Shown: positions 9,092 through 17,654 of the stretch, one piece after another | Layout: every line of letters starts with the position of its first letter | Numbering within the stretch: the first letter of the stretch is position 1 | Source: Candidatus Shapirobacteria bacterium | GTDB lineage: Bacteria; Patescibacteriota; Microgenomatia; UBA12405; UBA6130 | Assembly: GCA_027039485.1 (NCBI GenBank) | Contig: JALWDZ010000013.1 | Location: 1-38,557 of the forward strand | Length of the DNA stretch: 38,557 nt | Direction: 5' to 3' | Notes under the pieces: generated by a model | The model's input: the letters and a program-made list of their open reading frames with translations, nothing else | Databases searched by the model: none | What the model was told of the DNA's origin: nothing | Program-made: the position numbers and the translations under genes

Positions 9092-9367
9092 CTAACTGTC
9101 AGATGCTTCTTCGCGCGGGGGGAGATAAAATGGACACTCTTTTTCCAAACACTGAACAAAATTATTTTCCTTATCAACAACTTCTACCCTGATACTATCC
9201 TCTTTATCATAGCAAAAGGCCGTACTTAAATCTAAGCGACTAATAATTTCACCCCTCGCTCTTTCCACTTCTCGCACTATTTCAACCAAATTTAAGGTCA
9301 CGTCACAATTGATCGGCAAAAACTGTTCAACGTTCCTACTTATTTGGTTTCTCTCTTTTAATCCCAT
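9092..9367 (-). CDS. Hypothetical small protein
   Basis: ORF; internal ATG at 9367 preceded by TATAAT at 6 nt. Confidence 0.55.
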   Translation of the reverse strand: MGLKERNQISRNVEQFLPINCDVTLNLVEIVREVERARGEIISRLDLSTAFCYDKEDSIRVEVVDKENNFVQCLEKECPFYLPPREEASDS

Positions 9368-9544
9368 AGTCCAATTATACCCGCGCCATCGGCCGGGGTC
9401 AACAGAAGCCAGTTCCAAACCCCAAGCCCCGGGTTCTATCTATCTCGTCATGCCGAAGCCTGCCCCGACATTCGTCGGGGAAAATTCCAAACTCCAAATC
9501 TCAAACAAATCCTAAATCCTAATGACCCAAATCCTAAATTTTGG

Positions 9545-9631
9545 CAAAAAAAGAGCCTGAAGATTTACGAGATTTGAGAGTGGTCATACCACCGGTTGCG
9601 TTTTAAACGCCTCAAATCTCTACTTCAGGCT
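9545..9631 (-). terminator. Branched intrinsic terminator for lipoprotein gene
   Basis: minus: AGCCTGAAG-ta-GAGATTTGAG-[GCGTTTtAAACGC][GTGGTatgACCAC]-CTCAAATCTC-gtaaat-CTTCAGGCT-CTTTTTTTG. Confidence 0.85.
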
Positions 9632-9644
9632 TCAAGTTTTTACT

Positions 9645-10325
9645 TCAGCGGGTGTCAACAAATAAGTAATTCACTCCTGGATGGAGAGAGCTAGGAAGAT
9701 CAACATTCAAACCCATGTAGCGAATTACTTGTTCCACCCAAGTCCTGTCCTTATCTGTGAAAATTTTTTCGGTCGTGAAACTCATATAATCACCGTAAAT
9801 ACTTATTTTTACTTCTAAATTTTCCCGGCGACAAAGTAAATCTTGCTGGAGGCGGCAGTATTTCATATTCAAGTGTACCGGCAGTATCACTAGCTTGGGA
9901 CAGGACGATCCCCAGATTTCTCCCTGCAGGGTTCCGTCCGCTTTTTGCCCCGTTTTCCGCCAATAACACTCGCCGCTGAGCCGCAGCTCATCAACTGTTT
10001 TTGGTTCCACCGCGAACAAGTCTACCCCATAGGGGTAGACTACAGGTAATTCAACCAAACCATTAAGCTTCACTGTACGTTTTTCATGATCCCTTATCCA
10101 AGCATCTATGAATGTGGGCAACCCCCTTGTATCATATTTAAACCAAACCTCTATACCGCGACCGATTGGCCGCGGCGTCGGGGTTGGGGTTGGCCTTGGC
10201 GTAGGGGTGGGAACCGGAGTTGGCGTTGGCGTTGGCCGCGGCGTTGCCTTCCCACCGCAAGCAGACAGCAAAATCACAAACACCAGGACAAAAAACAAAA
10301 CTAAAAACCTTCTTTTGTCAAACAT
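9645..10325 (-). CDS. Lipoprotein with Pro-Thr-rich linker
   Basis: MFDKRRFLVLFFVLVFVILLSACGG lipobox; PRPTPTPTPVPTPTPRPTPTPTPRP; Shine-Dalgarno AAAGGAGGG before ATG at 10325. Confidence 0.85.
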   Translation of the reverse strand: MFDKRRFLVLFFVLVFVILLSACGGKATPRPTPTPTPVPTPTPRPTPTPTPRPIGRGIEVWFKYDTRGLPTFIDAWIRDHEKRTVKLNGLVELPVVYPYGVDLFAVEPKTVDELRLSGECYWRKTGQKADGTLQGEIWGSSCPKLVILPVHLNMKYCRLQQDLLCRRENLEVKISIYGDYMSFTTEKIFTDKDRTWVEQVIRYMGLNVDLPSSLHPGVNYLFVDTR

Positions 10326-10517
10326 CGTAAACCCTCCTTTTGAAATTTGAAATAGGAAAATCTTTTTTCTATCCCCGAATGGATAGCTTACTGAGCATTG
10401 GTAGACTAATGCCCAAAAAGCTACCCACTCGGGCAAGGAGGTTTGCTACCCGCTGATTGTAAAAGTGCTCTAACAAAAACAAACTTCACACAGCTTTTTG
10501 TGTTTGTTTGCTTTTGT
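10326..10517 (-). promoter_or_regulatory. Long structured 5' leader with mutually exclusive hairpins
   Basis: Predicted promoter TTGACA-17-TATATT (10552..10524 minus); two GGGTAGC and one GCTATCC that can pair either with GGGTAGC or with downstream GGATAG. Confidence 0.5.
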
Positions 10518-10568
10518 TGCCCTAATATAACACACTATGGGGTATTTGTCAAGCGCTCGCGACGATAC

Positions 10569-10597
10569 TTGACAAACGGCCTAAAATAAACTATTAT
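10569..10597 (+). promoter_or_regulatory. Sigma70-type promoter (TTGACA-17-TATTAT) for 10607 ORF
   Basis: TTGACA 10569-10574, 17-nt spacer, TATTAT 10592-10597, ATG 9 nt later. Confidence 0.7.
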
Positions 10598-10606
10598 TTC
10601 ATTAGA

Positions 10607-11242
10607 ATGCCAGAAGATACAGAAGTACAAGCACAAGCAGCAGCTTTAATGGGTGAAAAAGCGCCTCGATTGGCCTTTCTCCCAGGCGTAGATGTGACAA
10701 GATTTACACTACATGAAAAAGAAAACCTAGGTGTGGCTGAAAAAGTCTTTAAAACTCTAAAATATCTCCGCGATTCTTTTCCGGCTGAACCAGACGAAAT
10801 AGACCATATAAACTCAGCAGTGCCGGAGCGGCAGCTTAAGTCACCACAAGATATTTTCAAACTTTTTGTCCCAAAAACCCCAGATAAGTTTGAGGTGGTT
10901 AAAGTTGGATATTCTAAACCCCCCATAGCTTCTCTTAAAATCGCTGCCAGCGAAAAAGGGTCAATTTTTCGAGATGGAGAACCAGTTTGGCATGTAATGA
11001 CACTAGACGACTATAACTTTAATGAGGACGGCATATTAACAATAGCTAGGGCTCATATAGCTCTGCTCAAAACACCATCGCAAGAGGGTACGCCGGAAGT
11101 ATTTTTTCGTTTCTCAGAAGGAAAACCGCCCGCAGATAAAGAACAAAAACAAACGGAGAAGGGATACACATTAGTTTTAAATACCTTCGGTAGTACAGGA
11201 TCCCACAAGCTTATCTTTTTCTCAAAACCGGAAGCACAGTAA
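10607..11242 (+). CDS. Hypothetical protein
   Basis: 211-aa ORF with consensus promoter upstream. Confidence 0.75.
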   Translation: MPEDTEVQAQAAALMGEKAPRLAFLPGVDVTRFTLHEKENLGVAEKVFKTLKYLRDSFPAEPDEIDHINSAVPERQLKSPQDIFKLFVPKTPDKFEVVKVGYSKPPIASLKIAASEKGSIFRDGEPVWHVMTLDDYNFNEDGILTIARAHIALLKTPSQEGTPEVFFRFSEGKPPADKEQKQTEKGYTLVLNTFGSTGSHKLIFFSKPEAQ

Positions 11243-11263
11243 ATTAGGGTCTAAAAGCTTATT

Positions 11264-11302
11264 CCTTCCACCTGGGAGGTGGAAATATACCTACGCCTCG
11301 GG
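11264..11302 (+). repeat. Short GAGGTG element (class B)
   Basis: ccttccacctgggaggtggaaatatacctacgcctcggg; similar copies at 22363 and 31913. Confidence 0.8.
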
Positions 11303-11338
11303 AGACAGGGTTAACAACAACCGTGCTAAAATACACCG

Positions 11339-12211
11339 ATGACCAAGCGCGAGGAGTTGTTTTGGCTCTTGCGGCAAATTCCCCCGCATCAAGTGGCTGC
11401 CTATTCCCAGCTTGGCCAGCTCCTCGGTCTCCCGCCGCGCCTGGTGGGCCGCCTCCTCCACCAAAACCCCGATCCAAAAATCCCCTGCTTTCGGGTTGTC
11501 CACCGCGACGGCACCCTGGCCAGCGGCTACAAATTTGGCGGCCGGGCGGCCCAAAAAGCGCGCCTCCAAGCCGCCGGCGTCCCCTTCCAAACCCCCAGCC
11601 GGGTGGCCCCAACCGCCTTTTGGCGGCCAACCATCCTCTTCTTTGACATCGACGACTGCCTCTTCCCCAGCCAGCAGTTTAAAACCGCCATCTGGCAATT
11701 CTTGGCTCCCAAATTGCACCTCTCCCCCGCCCGCCTCAGCCACTATTACCACCAATATCGCCGGAGCCAGGACCACCGCCAAGGTTTTCCCCGCGGTTTC
11801 CAGCGCTGGCTTGCTGTCAAGCAAGGCATGGCCACCAATCTCCAAGGCTGGCTCAACCAATTTTGGCAGCAAAACCGCCGCCGCTTCCGCCGCCCCAAAC
11901 TAAATGCCATCTTGCACCAACTCAAAAGCCGCTATCTTTTGGGCATTTTCTCTCGCGGCGACCCCCAGTTCCAACAGCGCAAGCTGGCCGTTCTTGGCCT
12001 CGACCAATTCTTCCTCCCCAGCCTCATTTTTATCAGCCCCGGCAGCAAAACCGACCTGGCCGCCCGCATTAACCGCCTCACCTCGACAGCCACCGTCCAT
12101 GTTTTTGACAACCTCAGCCGTTACCGCCGTCTCTTTCCGCCGCCAGCCCACTTCCACCACTGCCCCTTCCCCAAAAGCCTCACCATCCTCCGGCAATTCC
12201 TTCGCCGCTAA
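11339..12211 (+). CDS. Fusion: MGMT-like DNA-binding domain + HAD-like phosphatase
   Basis: N-term IPPHQVAAYSQLGQLLGLPPRLVGRLLHQNPDPKIPCFRVVHRDGTLASGYKFG; C-term ILFFDIDDCLFPSQQ...LLGIFSRGD...HVFDNL. Confidence 0.85.
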   Translation: MTKREELFWLLRQIPPHQVAAYSQLGQLLGLPPRLVGRLLHQNPDPKIPCFRVVHRDGTLASGYKFGGRAAQKARLQAAGVPFQTPSRVAPTAFWRPTILFFDIDDCLFPSQQFKTAIWQFLAPKLHLSPARLSHYYHQYRRSQDHRQGFPRGFQRWLAVKQGMATNLQGWLNQFWQQNRRRFRRPKLNAILHQLKSRYLLGIFSRGDPQFQQRKLAVLGLDQFFLPSLIFISPGSKTDLAARINRLTSTATVHVFDNLSRYRRLFPPPAHFHHCPFPKSLTILRQFLRR

Positions 12212-12269
12212 GCAGCCAATTTTTGCCCCAATTTTCACCCCTTCTTCAGGCATAAAGATTATCAAAAAT

Positions 12270-12324
12270 CCCGAGGTGTAAAGGGTAAAACACCTCCGAG
12301 GTGTAAAGCACTTGACACCTCGGG
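12270..12324 (+). repeat. GAGGTGT palindromic element, immediately upstream of RAYT
   Basis: cccgaggtgtaaagggtaaaacacctccgaggtgtaaagcacttgacacctcggg. Confidence 0.95.
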
Positions 12325-12347
12325 AAATTGTGCTATTATAAAGTAAC

Positions 12348-13019
12348 ATGCCAGTCCGAATCACACCTCTCGTCAACGGAGAAATCTACCACGTTTTTAA
12401 CCGGGGCATAAATCACCAGCCTACCTTTCGTTCCCAACGCGACTACCGCCGGGCCCTTTTGACCCTCCGTTTTTATCGACTGCTCCACCCTCCTCAACGG
12501 CTTTCCATTTTCCTCCAAACCGACTCCAAAAAACGCGAGGCCGTCCTCACCGCTGCCGAAAAACACGGCTCGCTGGTCACCATTTTAGCCTTCTGTCTAA
12601 TGCCCAACCATTTCCACCTCCTCCTTCGCCAGGAAGCCGACAACGGCATCAGCAAATTCATGAGCAATTTCCAAAACAGCTATACCCGCTATTTCAACAC
12701 CCGCTATCAACGCGACGGCGCCATTTTTCTAACCCAATTCAAGGCCGTTCGCATCGAAACTGAGGCTCAACTTATTCATGTCTCCCGCTACATCCACCTC
12801 AATCCCTACTCCAGCTACGTCGTCAAAACCCACCAGCAACTCCTCAACTACCCCTGGTCATCTCTTAATGAGTATCTTCAACCCAACCAGGCGCTCATCA
12901 GCCAACCCCAAATTGTCCTTTCGTCCTTCAAAAATCCCCAAAAATACCAACAATTTGTCCTTGACCAGGCCGACTACCAACGGCGGCTAGACGAAATCAA
13001 ACATCTTACCCTCGAATAG
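12348..13019 (+). CDS. REP-associated tyrosine transposase (RAYT, Y1_Tnp/IS200-like HUH)
   Basis: GEIYHVFNRGIN..., AFCLMPNHFHLLLRQ (HUH), NSYTRYFNTRYQRDGAIFLTQFKAVRIE. Confidence 0.95.
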   Translation: MPVRITPLVNGEIYHVFNRGINHQPTFRSQRDYRRALLTLRFYRLLHPPQRLSIFLQTDSKKREAVLTAAEKHGSLVTILAFCLMPNHFHLLLRQEADNGISKFMSNFQNSYTRYFNTRYQRDGAIFLTQFKAVRIETEAQLIHVSRYIHLNPYSSYVVKTHQQLLNYPWSSLNEYLQPNQALISQPQIVLSSFKNPQKYQQFVLDQADYQRRLDEIKHLTLE

Positions 13020-13090
13020 TTCCATTCTTACCAATCTCTATTTTCTCACCCCAATTTGCCCCCACTGTAGGTACAAAAACACTCCCAAAT

Positions 13091-13176
13091 CCCGAGGTGT
13101 AAAGGGTAAAACACCTCCGAGGTGTAATGCAGAGGTGTAATGTAATGCAGAGGTGTAATGCACTTGACACCTCGGG
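13091..13176 (+). repeat. GAGGTGT palindromic element with internal tandem expansion, downstream of RAYT
   Basis: cccgaggtgtaaagggtaaaacacctccgaggtgtaatgcagaggtgtaatgtaatgcagaggtgtaatgcacttgacacctcggg. Confidence 0.95.
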
Positions 13177-13220
13177 ATTTTTCACTTCCCTAAAACTCCC
13201 CTTGCCAACTGGCCTCGGAT

Positions 13221-14063
13221 ATGGTAAAAATAACTATGGCTATTGTTTGGGCTTTTCTTTTAATCACTATTTTGCCCATTCTTTTGGCAAAAACCATCAT
13301 TGTCGTCCGCCCCTATGAAAAAGGCCTCGTCGTCCGCCTTGGCCGCTACCGCCGCACTCTCGAACCAGGCTTTAACCTAGTCATCCCCCTTGTCGACTCC
13401 GTCATCCGCGTCGATATGCGCGAGCAGGTCATCAACGTCAACCCCCAACAGGTCATCACCAAAGACAACGTCAGCGTTTTAGTTGACGCCGTCATTTACA
13501 CCAAAGTCATCGACCCGGTCAAGGCTGAATTCGCCGTGGCTAACTTTGAATTGGCGGCAACAACTTTGGCCCAAACCACCCTCCGCAATTTGATTGGCGA
13601 CAAAACTCTGGACGACACCTTGGTTGCCCGCGACGCTTTGAATACCGCTCTCCGCGACACTCTCGACACGGTCACCCACAATTGGGGCGTCAAAGTTACC
13701 CGGGTGGAGCTCAAGCGGATTGACCCGCCCGAAGACATTACCAAAGCCATGAGCAAGCAAATGAAAGCCGAACGGGAGAAGCGCGCCGCCATTTTGGAAG
13801 CCGAAGGCATCAAGCAATCACAAATTCTCACCGCCGAAGGGGAAAAGCAGGCCGCCATTCTCAAGGCTGAAGGGGAAGCCGAAGCTTTGCGCAAGGTATC
13901 AGAAGCAGCTCAAAAATACTTCCGGGACCGGCCGGAGGTTTTAAAACGGCTGGAAGTTTTAAAAACGGCCTTGGCTAAAAACACCAAGTTTGTCATTCCC
14001 GGCAACAGCCAGCTCCTCAATCTCCTCAACTTGGACAAAGCAGAAAAAATCACCTCCTCATAA
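13221..14063 (+). CDS. SPFH/band-7 (prohibitin-like) membrane protein
   Basis: N-term TM, VVRPYEKGLVVRLGRYRRTLEPGFNLVIPLVDSVIRVDMREQVINVNPQQVITKDNVSVLVDAVIY; C-term EREKRAAILEAEG repeats. Confidence 0.95.
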   Translation: MVKITMAIVWAFLLITILPILLAKTIIVVRPYEKGLVVRLGRYRRTLEPGFNLVIPLVDSVIRVDMREQVINVNPQQVITKDNVSVLVDAVIYTKVIDPVKAEFAVANFELAATTLAQTTLRNLIGDKTLDDTLVARDALNTALRDTLDTVTHNWGVKVTRVELKRIDPPEDITKAMSKQMKAEREKRAAILEAEGIKQSQILTAEGEKQAAILKAEGEAEALRKVSEAAQKYFRDRPEVLKRLEVLKTALAKNTKFVIPGNSQLLNLLNLDKAEKITSS

Positions 14064-14179
14064 AATTAAATTCCCTGCCTGCCCCGACGTTACGTCGGGG
14101 CAAATCCTAAATTCTAATGACCTAAATCCTAAATAATGTTCAAAATTCAAATGACCAAATGACCAAAATAAAAGACGTC

Positions 14180-14325
14180 ACCTTTTGTCATCCTGAGGAG
14201 CGAAGCGAGCGCATGAGATTTAATCAGGTGTGGGATTAATGCGCTGCGCTAGATTTTTACCCTGACTCCGCCGGCTGGCGGAACGTCCTGGGGCTTCGCT
14301 AACGCTCAGAATGACATAGTTTAAA
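14180..14325 (+). repeat. GTCATCCTGAGGAGCGAAGCGA-family repeat with GCGCATGAGATTTAATC module and mini-palindrome
   Basis: gcgagcgcatgagatttaatcaggtgtgggattaatgcgctgcgctagatttttaccctgactccgccggctggcgga; near-identical to 22986-23078. Confidence 0.85.
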
Positions 14326-14454
14326 TGTTTTGATCATTTAGTCATTTGGTAATTTGAATTTGTTTAGAGTTTAGGATTTAGGATTTTGGTATTGTTTGTT
14401 ATTTGGGATTTGGAATTTGGTGCTTATTTTTCCTGGTTCTATTATAATGCTCTT

Positions 14455-15639
14455 ATGAAGGTGGCGATTGTCCATCACCGCATTGGCGGCTTGGACGGCG
14501 TCTCCCTGGAAATTGCCAAGCGCCGCCGGGTCCTAGAAAGCCTCGGCCACCAGGTTATCCTTATTTCCGGCCCCAACCAGCAAGGCGCCGACTACGTCCT
14601 TCCCGACCTGGCCATTCCCCCGCCCCACCGCCGCCAGCGGCCAACCCGCCTCCAAACCGCCCTAGCTGCCATCCAGCAGCGGGAGCGCTTCCAATTTCTC
14701 TTTGTCCACAATATCTTCAGCCTCGGCCGCCATCCCCAGGCTGCCCGCGACATTTTGGCTTTCCTCGACCGCTGGCAGGGCAAAACCGTCGCCGTCAACC
14801 ATGACTTTTATTGGGAACAGCCCTTTGGCCGCCAGCTAACCCGCCAACAGCGCCAGGCCCTCCTCCCCCGCCGTCCCTACCTCCGCCACGTCGTCATCAA
14901 CTCCCTGGCCGCCCGCCAACTTTGGCGCCGCCGTCAACTCAAGGCAACCATTATCGGCGATGTCTTTGATTTCTCCCAATCTTTAGGCAATCCCGACCAT
15001 GCCCGCCGCCTCCGCCGCCGCCTTGGCCTCAGCCAAGCCTTGATTATCCTCCAGGCAACCCGCATTGTCCCCCGCAAGGGCATCGAGCTAGGCATCGACT
15101 TTGCCGCCGCTTTGCAAAAGCGCCTTCGCCGCCAGGTGGTTTTCTTTCTCCTCAACTACCCCGACGCCGCCGTCCCCGAATCCCGCCGCTATTTCCAAGC
15201 CCTCCGGCAGCATGCCCGCCGCCAAGGCGTCACCCTCATCGCCGGCTTCCGCTACCTCGGCGCTAATTTCTCCTTTTGGGACGGCTACCACCTGGCCGAC
15301 CTTGTCAGCTACCCCAGCCTTTGGGAAGGCTATGGCAACCAATTTTTGGAGGCTGTTTTCTTCCAAAAGCCCATCTTAGTCTTCGAATACCCGGTCTTCC
15401 GGGCCGACATCCGCCCCCACGGCTACCAGGTGCTCTCCCTCGGCAGCCGCCACTACCCAAACCACGGCCTGCGCCAAGTCCCCCAACAGCGCCTAGAGGC
15501 TGCTGTCAGCCAATACCTCCGCTGGCAGCAAACCGGCCAACTGGCCGCCATTGCCAAAGCCAACCAGCAAATCGCCCGCCGCTACAATTCCCTGGCCCGC
15601 CTCCGCCGCCACCTCCAAAAAATCCTGCGCTGGGATTAG
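14455..15639 (+). CDS. Glycosyltransferase family 4-like
   Basis: MKVAIVHHRIGGLDGVSLEIAKRRRVLESLGHQV...IILQATRIVPRKGIELGIDFAAAL...SYPSLWEGYGNQFLEAVFFQKPILVFEYPVF. Confidence 0.9.
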   Translation: MKVAIVHHRIGGLDGVSLEIAKRRRVLESLGHQVILISGPNQQGADYVLPDLAIPPPHRRQRPTRLQTALAAIQQRERFQFLFVHNIFSLGRHPQAARDILAFLDRWQGKTVAVNHDFYWEQPFGRQLTRQQRQALLPRRPYLRHVVINSLAARQLWRRRQLKATIIGDVFDFSQSLGNPDHARRLRRRLGLSQALIILQATRIVPRKGIELGIDFAAALQKRLRRQVVFFLLNYPDAAVPESRRYFQALRQHARRQGVTLIAGFRYLGANFSFWDGYHLADLVSYPSLWEGYGNQFLEAVFFQKPILVFEYPVFRADIRPHGYQVLSLGSRHYPNHGLRQVPQQRLEAAVSQYLRWQQTGQLAAIAKANQQIARRYNSLARLRRHLQKILRWD

Positions 15640-15735
15640 AAGAATCAAAAAGAAAACGGCAAACAAAAAGCTCTACCAGATAAATAAATTTTGCCCCATT
15701 TTTACCACCTCCCAGGCACAAAAATCCCCCAAAAT

Positions 15736-15841
15736 CCCGAGGTGTAAAGGGTAAAACACCTCCGAGGTGTAATGCATCCGAAAGGGTAAAACACCTCCGA
15801 GGTGTAATGCATCCGAGGTGTAATGCACTTGACACCTCGGG
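15736..15841 (+). repeat. GAGGTGT palindromic element with internal duplication
   Basis: aaagggtaaaacacctccgaggtgtaatgcatccg unit duplicated before gcacttgacacctcggg. Confidence 0.95.
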
Positions 15842-15936
15842 AAATGTCGTAAAATATAGTTCAGAAGAGCACCCCTGATAACATATGCTATAATTTTCTT
15901 ATTAACACTAGTTAGTAAATTTTCTTGTCTAACAAA

Positions 15937-16137
15937 ATGAAAGGTTGGAAAGAAAGAGAATCACGGATGCCCTGGGGCCATTTAATTGACAGCCCATGGG
16001 GTCCTCGCTTGTGTCCAGAAAGATTCAAATCGCCCGGCCATTATCATGACGGACACCACACGCCACGCCAGGCCAATCGCAATAGTAGCGCCATCTATAT
16101 AACCAAACATCTTACCACCCCCAAACGGGTTCAATAG
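15937..16137 (+). CDS. Hypothetical small protein
   Basis: Short ORF only; no recognisable domain. Confidence 0.3.
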   Translation: MKGWKERESRMPWGHLIDSPWGPRLCPERFKSPGHYHDGHHTPRQANRNSSAIYITKHLTTPKRVQ

Positions 16138-16212
16138 TTAGCGCCACCCACCAATATAAACCAGACCCCCAGGCCATGCTATAATACACTATATAGGATA
16201 ATTGGAAATGCG

Positions 16213-17403
16213 ATGAAAGAATCTTTGCGGCCTACATCTACAGACTATCTCAGCAAAATACCGCCAGAGGGTATATTGACCTCGGGAGAACTACCTCCTG
16301 AAAGGTGGCGATTAATAGCCCAATCATCCCTTTATAATTTAGAGCAGTTATCCAGCAGCAACACCTCTTTGGTAAGAGAACTGGAAGAATACTACCGACA
16401 GATAGACGCCAAGCTCCAGCTTCTCCAAGAACCAGTCGGCCTTTCCCCAGCTTTAGCCAAACATTATCTGGATCGGGTGGCCAGCTTGGGGACCGAGGAG
16501 CTCGAAGGGCGCCTCCTCACCACATTGGAGCGCATCAGGCGAGAAACCCATTCTCTTGATGATCTCGCTGCTAGCGGTGCCTGGGCACTTTTATTAAAAG
16601 AATGGGCCGGCAAGCATCTTCACCTTCCCATGGTGATATATCCCAACCACGACCCTCTAATTCCTCGACAATTATGCAAAGGATACGATGCTAGTTATTC
16701 GCCAAACTTTGAGGTTATCATCATGTGTTACAACTTGCCCTCAGTACGAGAGACATGGGAAACACTAGTAACTCAAGGAGTGCTACCTAGGGCTATTAGC
16801 CTACTCTACCATGAATCTACCCACCGCCTCCAACATTCCCTTCCGCAACGATTAATGATGAATGCCCCTCTCATTTCCTTAGGGCCAGTAATCTTTTCTT
16901 ATAACTATAATTCTGCTATAAGATTAGCAATCACATTAGCCGCTTCCGGTCTAGTTGCTCTTTCACCTAAGTTTTCTAAAAACGACCTCATTTTAGGCGA
17001 AACACATGCTCGGTTAGCTACCGCTAATTTGCCACTATCCTCTCATAACGCTGGTGGCGAGGTAATTAACACTGTTGTTGCCCTTTATCCCGATGGACCA
17101 GCGACTAAGCTCAAAGCTTTGCGGGCTTATAAGTTAATTCAAGCTTTGCACCTTCTCGGTTTCAGCGAGCGCGATATTGGTCGTTTGGTCCAAAAAGACC
17201 AGTGGTCAGCCAAAGCGGAAACCTATCCTCGATGCCAACAAGCAGTTGAACAACGGTTTGCAGCTCTGGGAATTAAAGGAAAAGAGGAACAGGAAATTAT
17301 TTTGGCAGCCATTCGCATTAGACATGCCCTGGAACTTCTCGTCAACCGCCATCAAGCCCAAGCAATCGCTAGTGAAGAGTTGCAGGCCGCCGCCCGTTGG
17401 TAA
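16213..17403 (+). CDS. Putative metallopeptidase-like protein (HESTH motif)
   Basis: AISLLYHESTHRLQHSLP contains HExxH; later ILGETHARLATA. Confidence 0.6.
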   Translation: MKESLRPTSTDYLSKIPPEGILTSGELPPERWRLIAQSSLYNLEQLSSSNTSLVRELEEYYRQIDAKLQLLQEPVGLSPALAKHYLDRVASLGTEELEGRLLTTLERIRRETHSLDDLAASGAWALLLKEWAGKHLHLPMVIYPNHDPLIPRQLCKGYDASYSPNFEVIIMCYNLPSVRETWETLVTQGVLPRAISLLYHESTHRLQHSLPQRLMMNAPLISLGPVIFSYNYNSAIRLAITLAASGLVALSPKFSKNDLILGETHARLATANLPLSSHNAGGEVINTVVALYPDGPATKLKALRAYKLIQALHLLGFSERDIGRLVQKDQWSAKAETYPRCQQAVEQRFAALGIKGKEEQEIILAAIRIRHALELLVNRHQAQAIASEELQAAARW

Positions 17404-17478
17404 AGCAAAAGGCTTTACCAGAGAGGCAAATTTTGCCCCATTTTTACCACTTCCCCAAGCACAGAAATTATCAAAAAT

Positions 17479-17510
17479 CCCCCCCTAAGGTAGGGGCAGG
17501 CCCGAGGTGT
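17479..17510 (+). repeat. Truncated GAGGTGT element fused to GAACTT-type repeats
   Basis: ccccccctaaggtaggggcaggcccgaggtgt then ttccgagttccaagctcc. Confidence 0.75.
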
Positions 17511-17654
17511 TCCGAGTTCCAAGCTCCAAGTTCTAAGTTCCAGTGACCTAGCTCCTAGTTCCAATTCTGCTCTTTTTGTTATAATAATTCATGCACCAAG
17601 AGACGCTATCTCAAAATATCAAAATATATCATTTAGCAGTTATTTTCCCTAACC

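Noticed and set aside
10018-10038. Perfect 9-bp hairpin GTCTACCCC-ata-GGGGTAGAC in the lipoprotein gene
   Set aside because: Lies in coding sequence (VYPYGVD) and can be explained by codon choice; no second copy noticed.
11900-12376. 158-aa and other ORFs antisense to the MGMT/HAD fusion
   Set aside because: Composition reflects GC-rich antisense and repeat sequence (SRGVKCFTPRRCFTLYTSGF comes from the palindrome).
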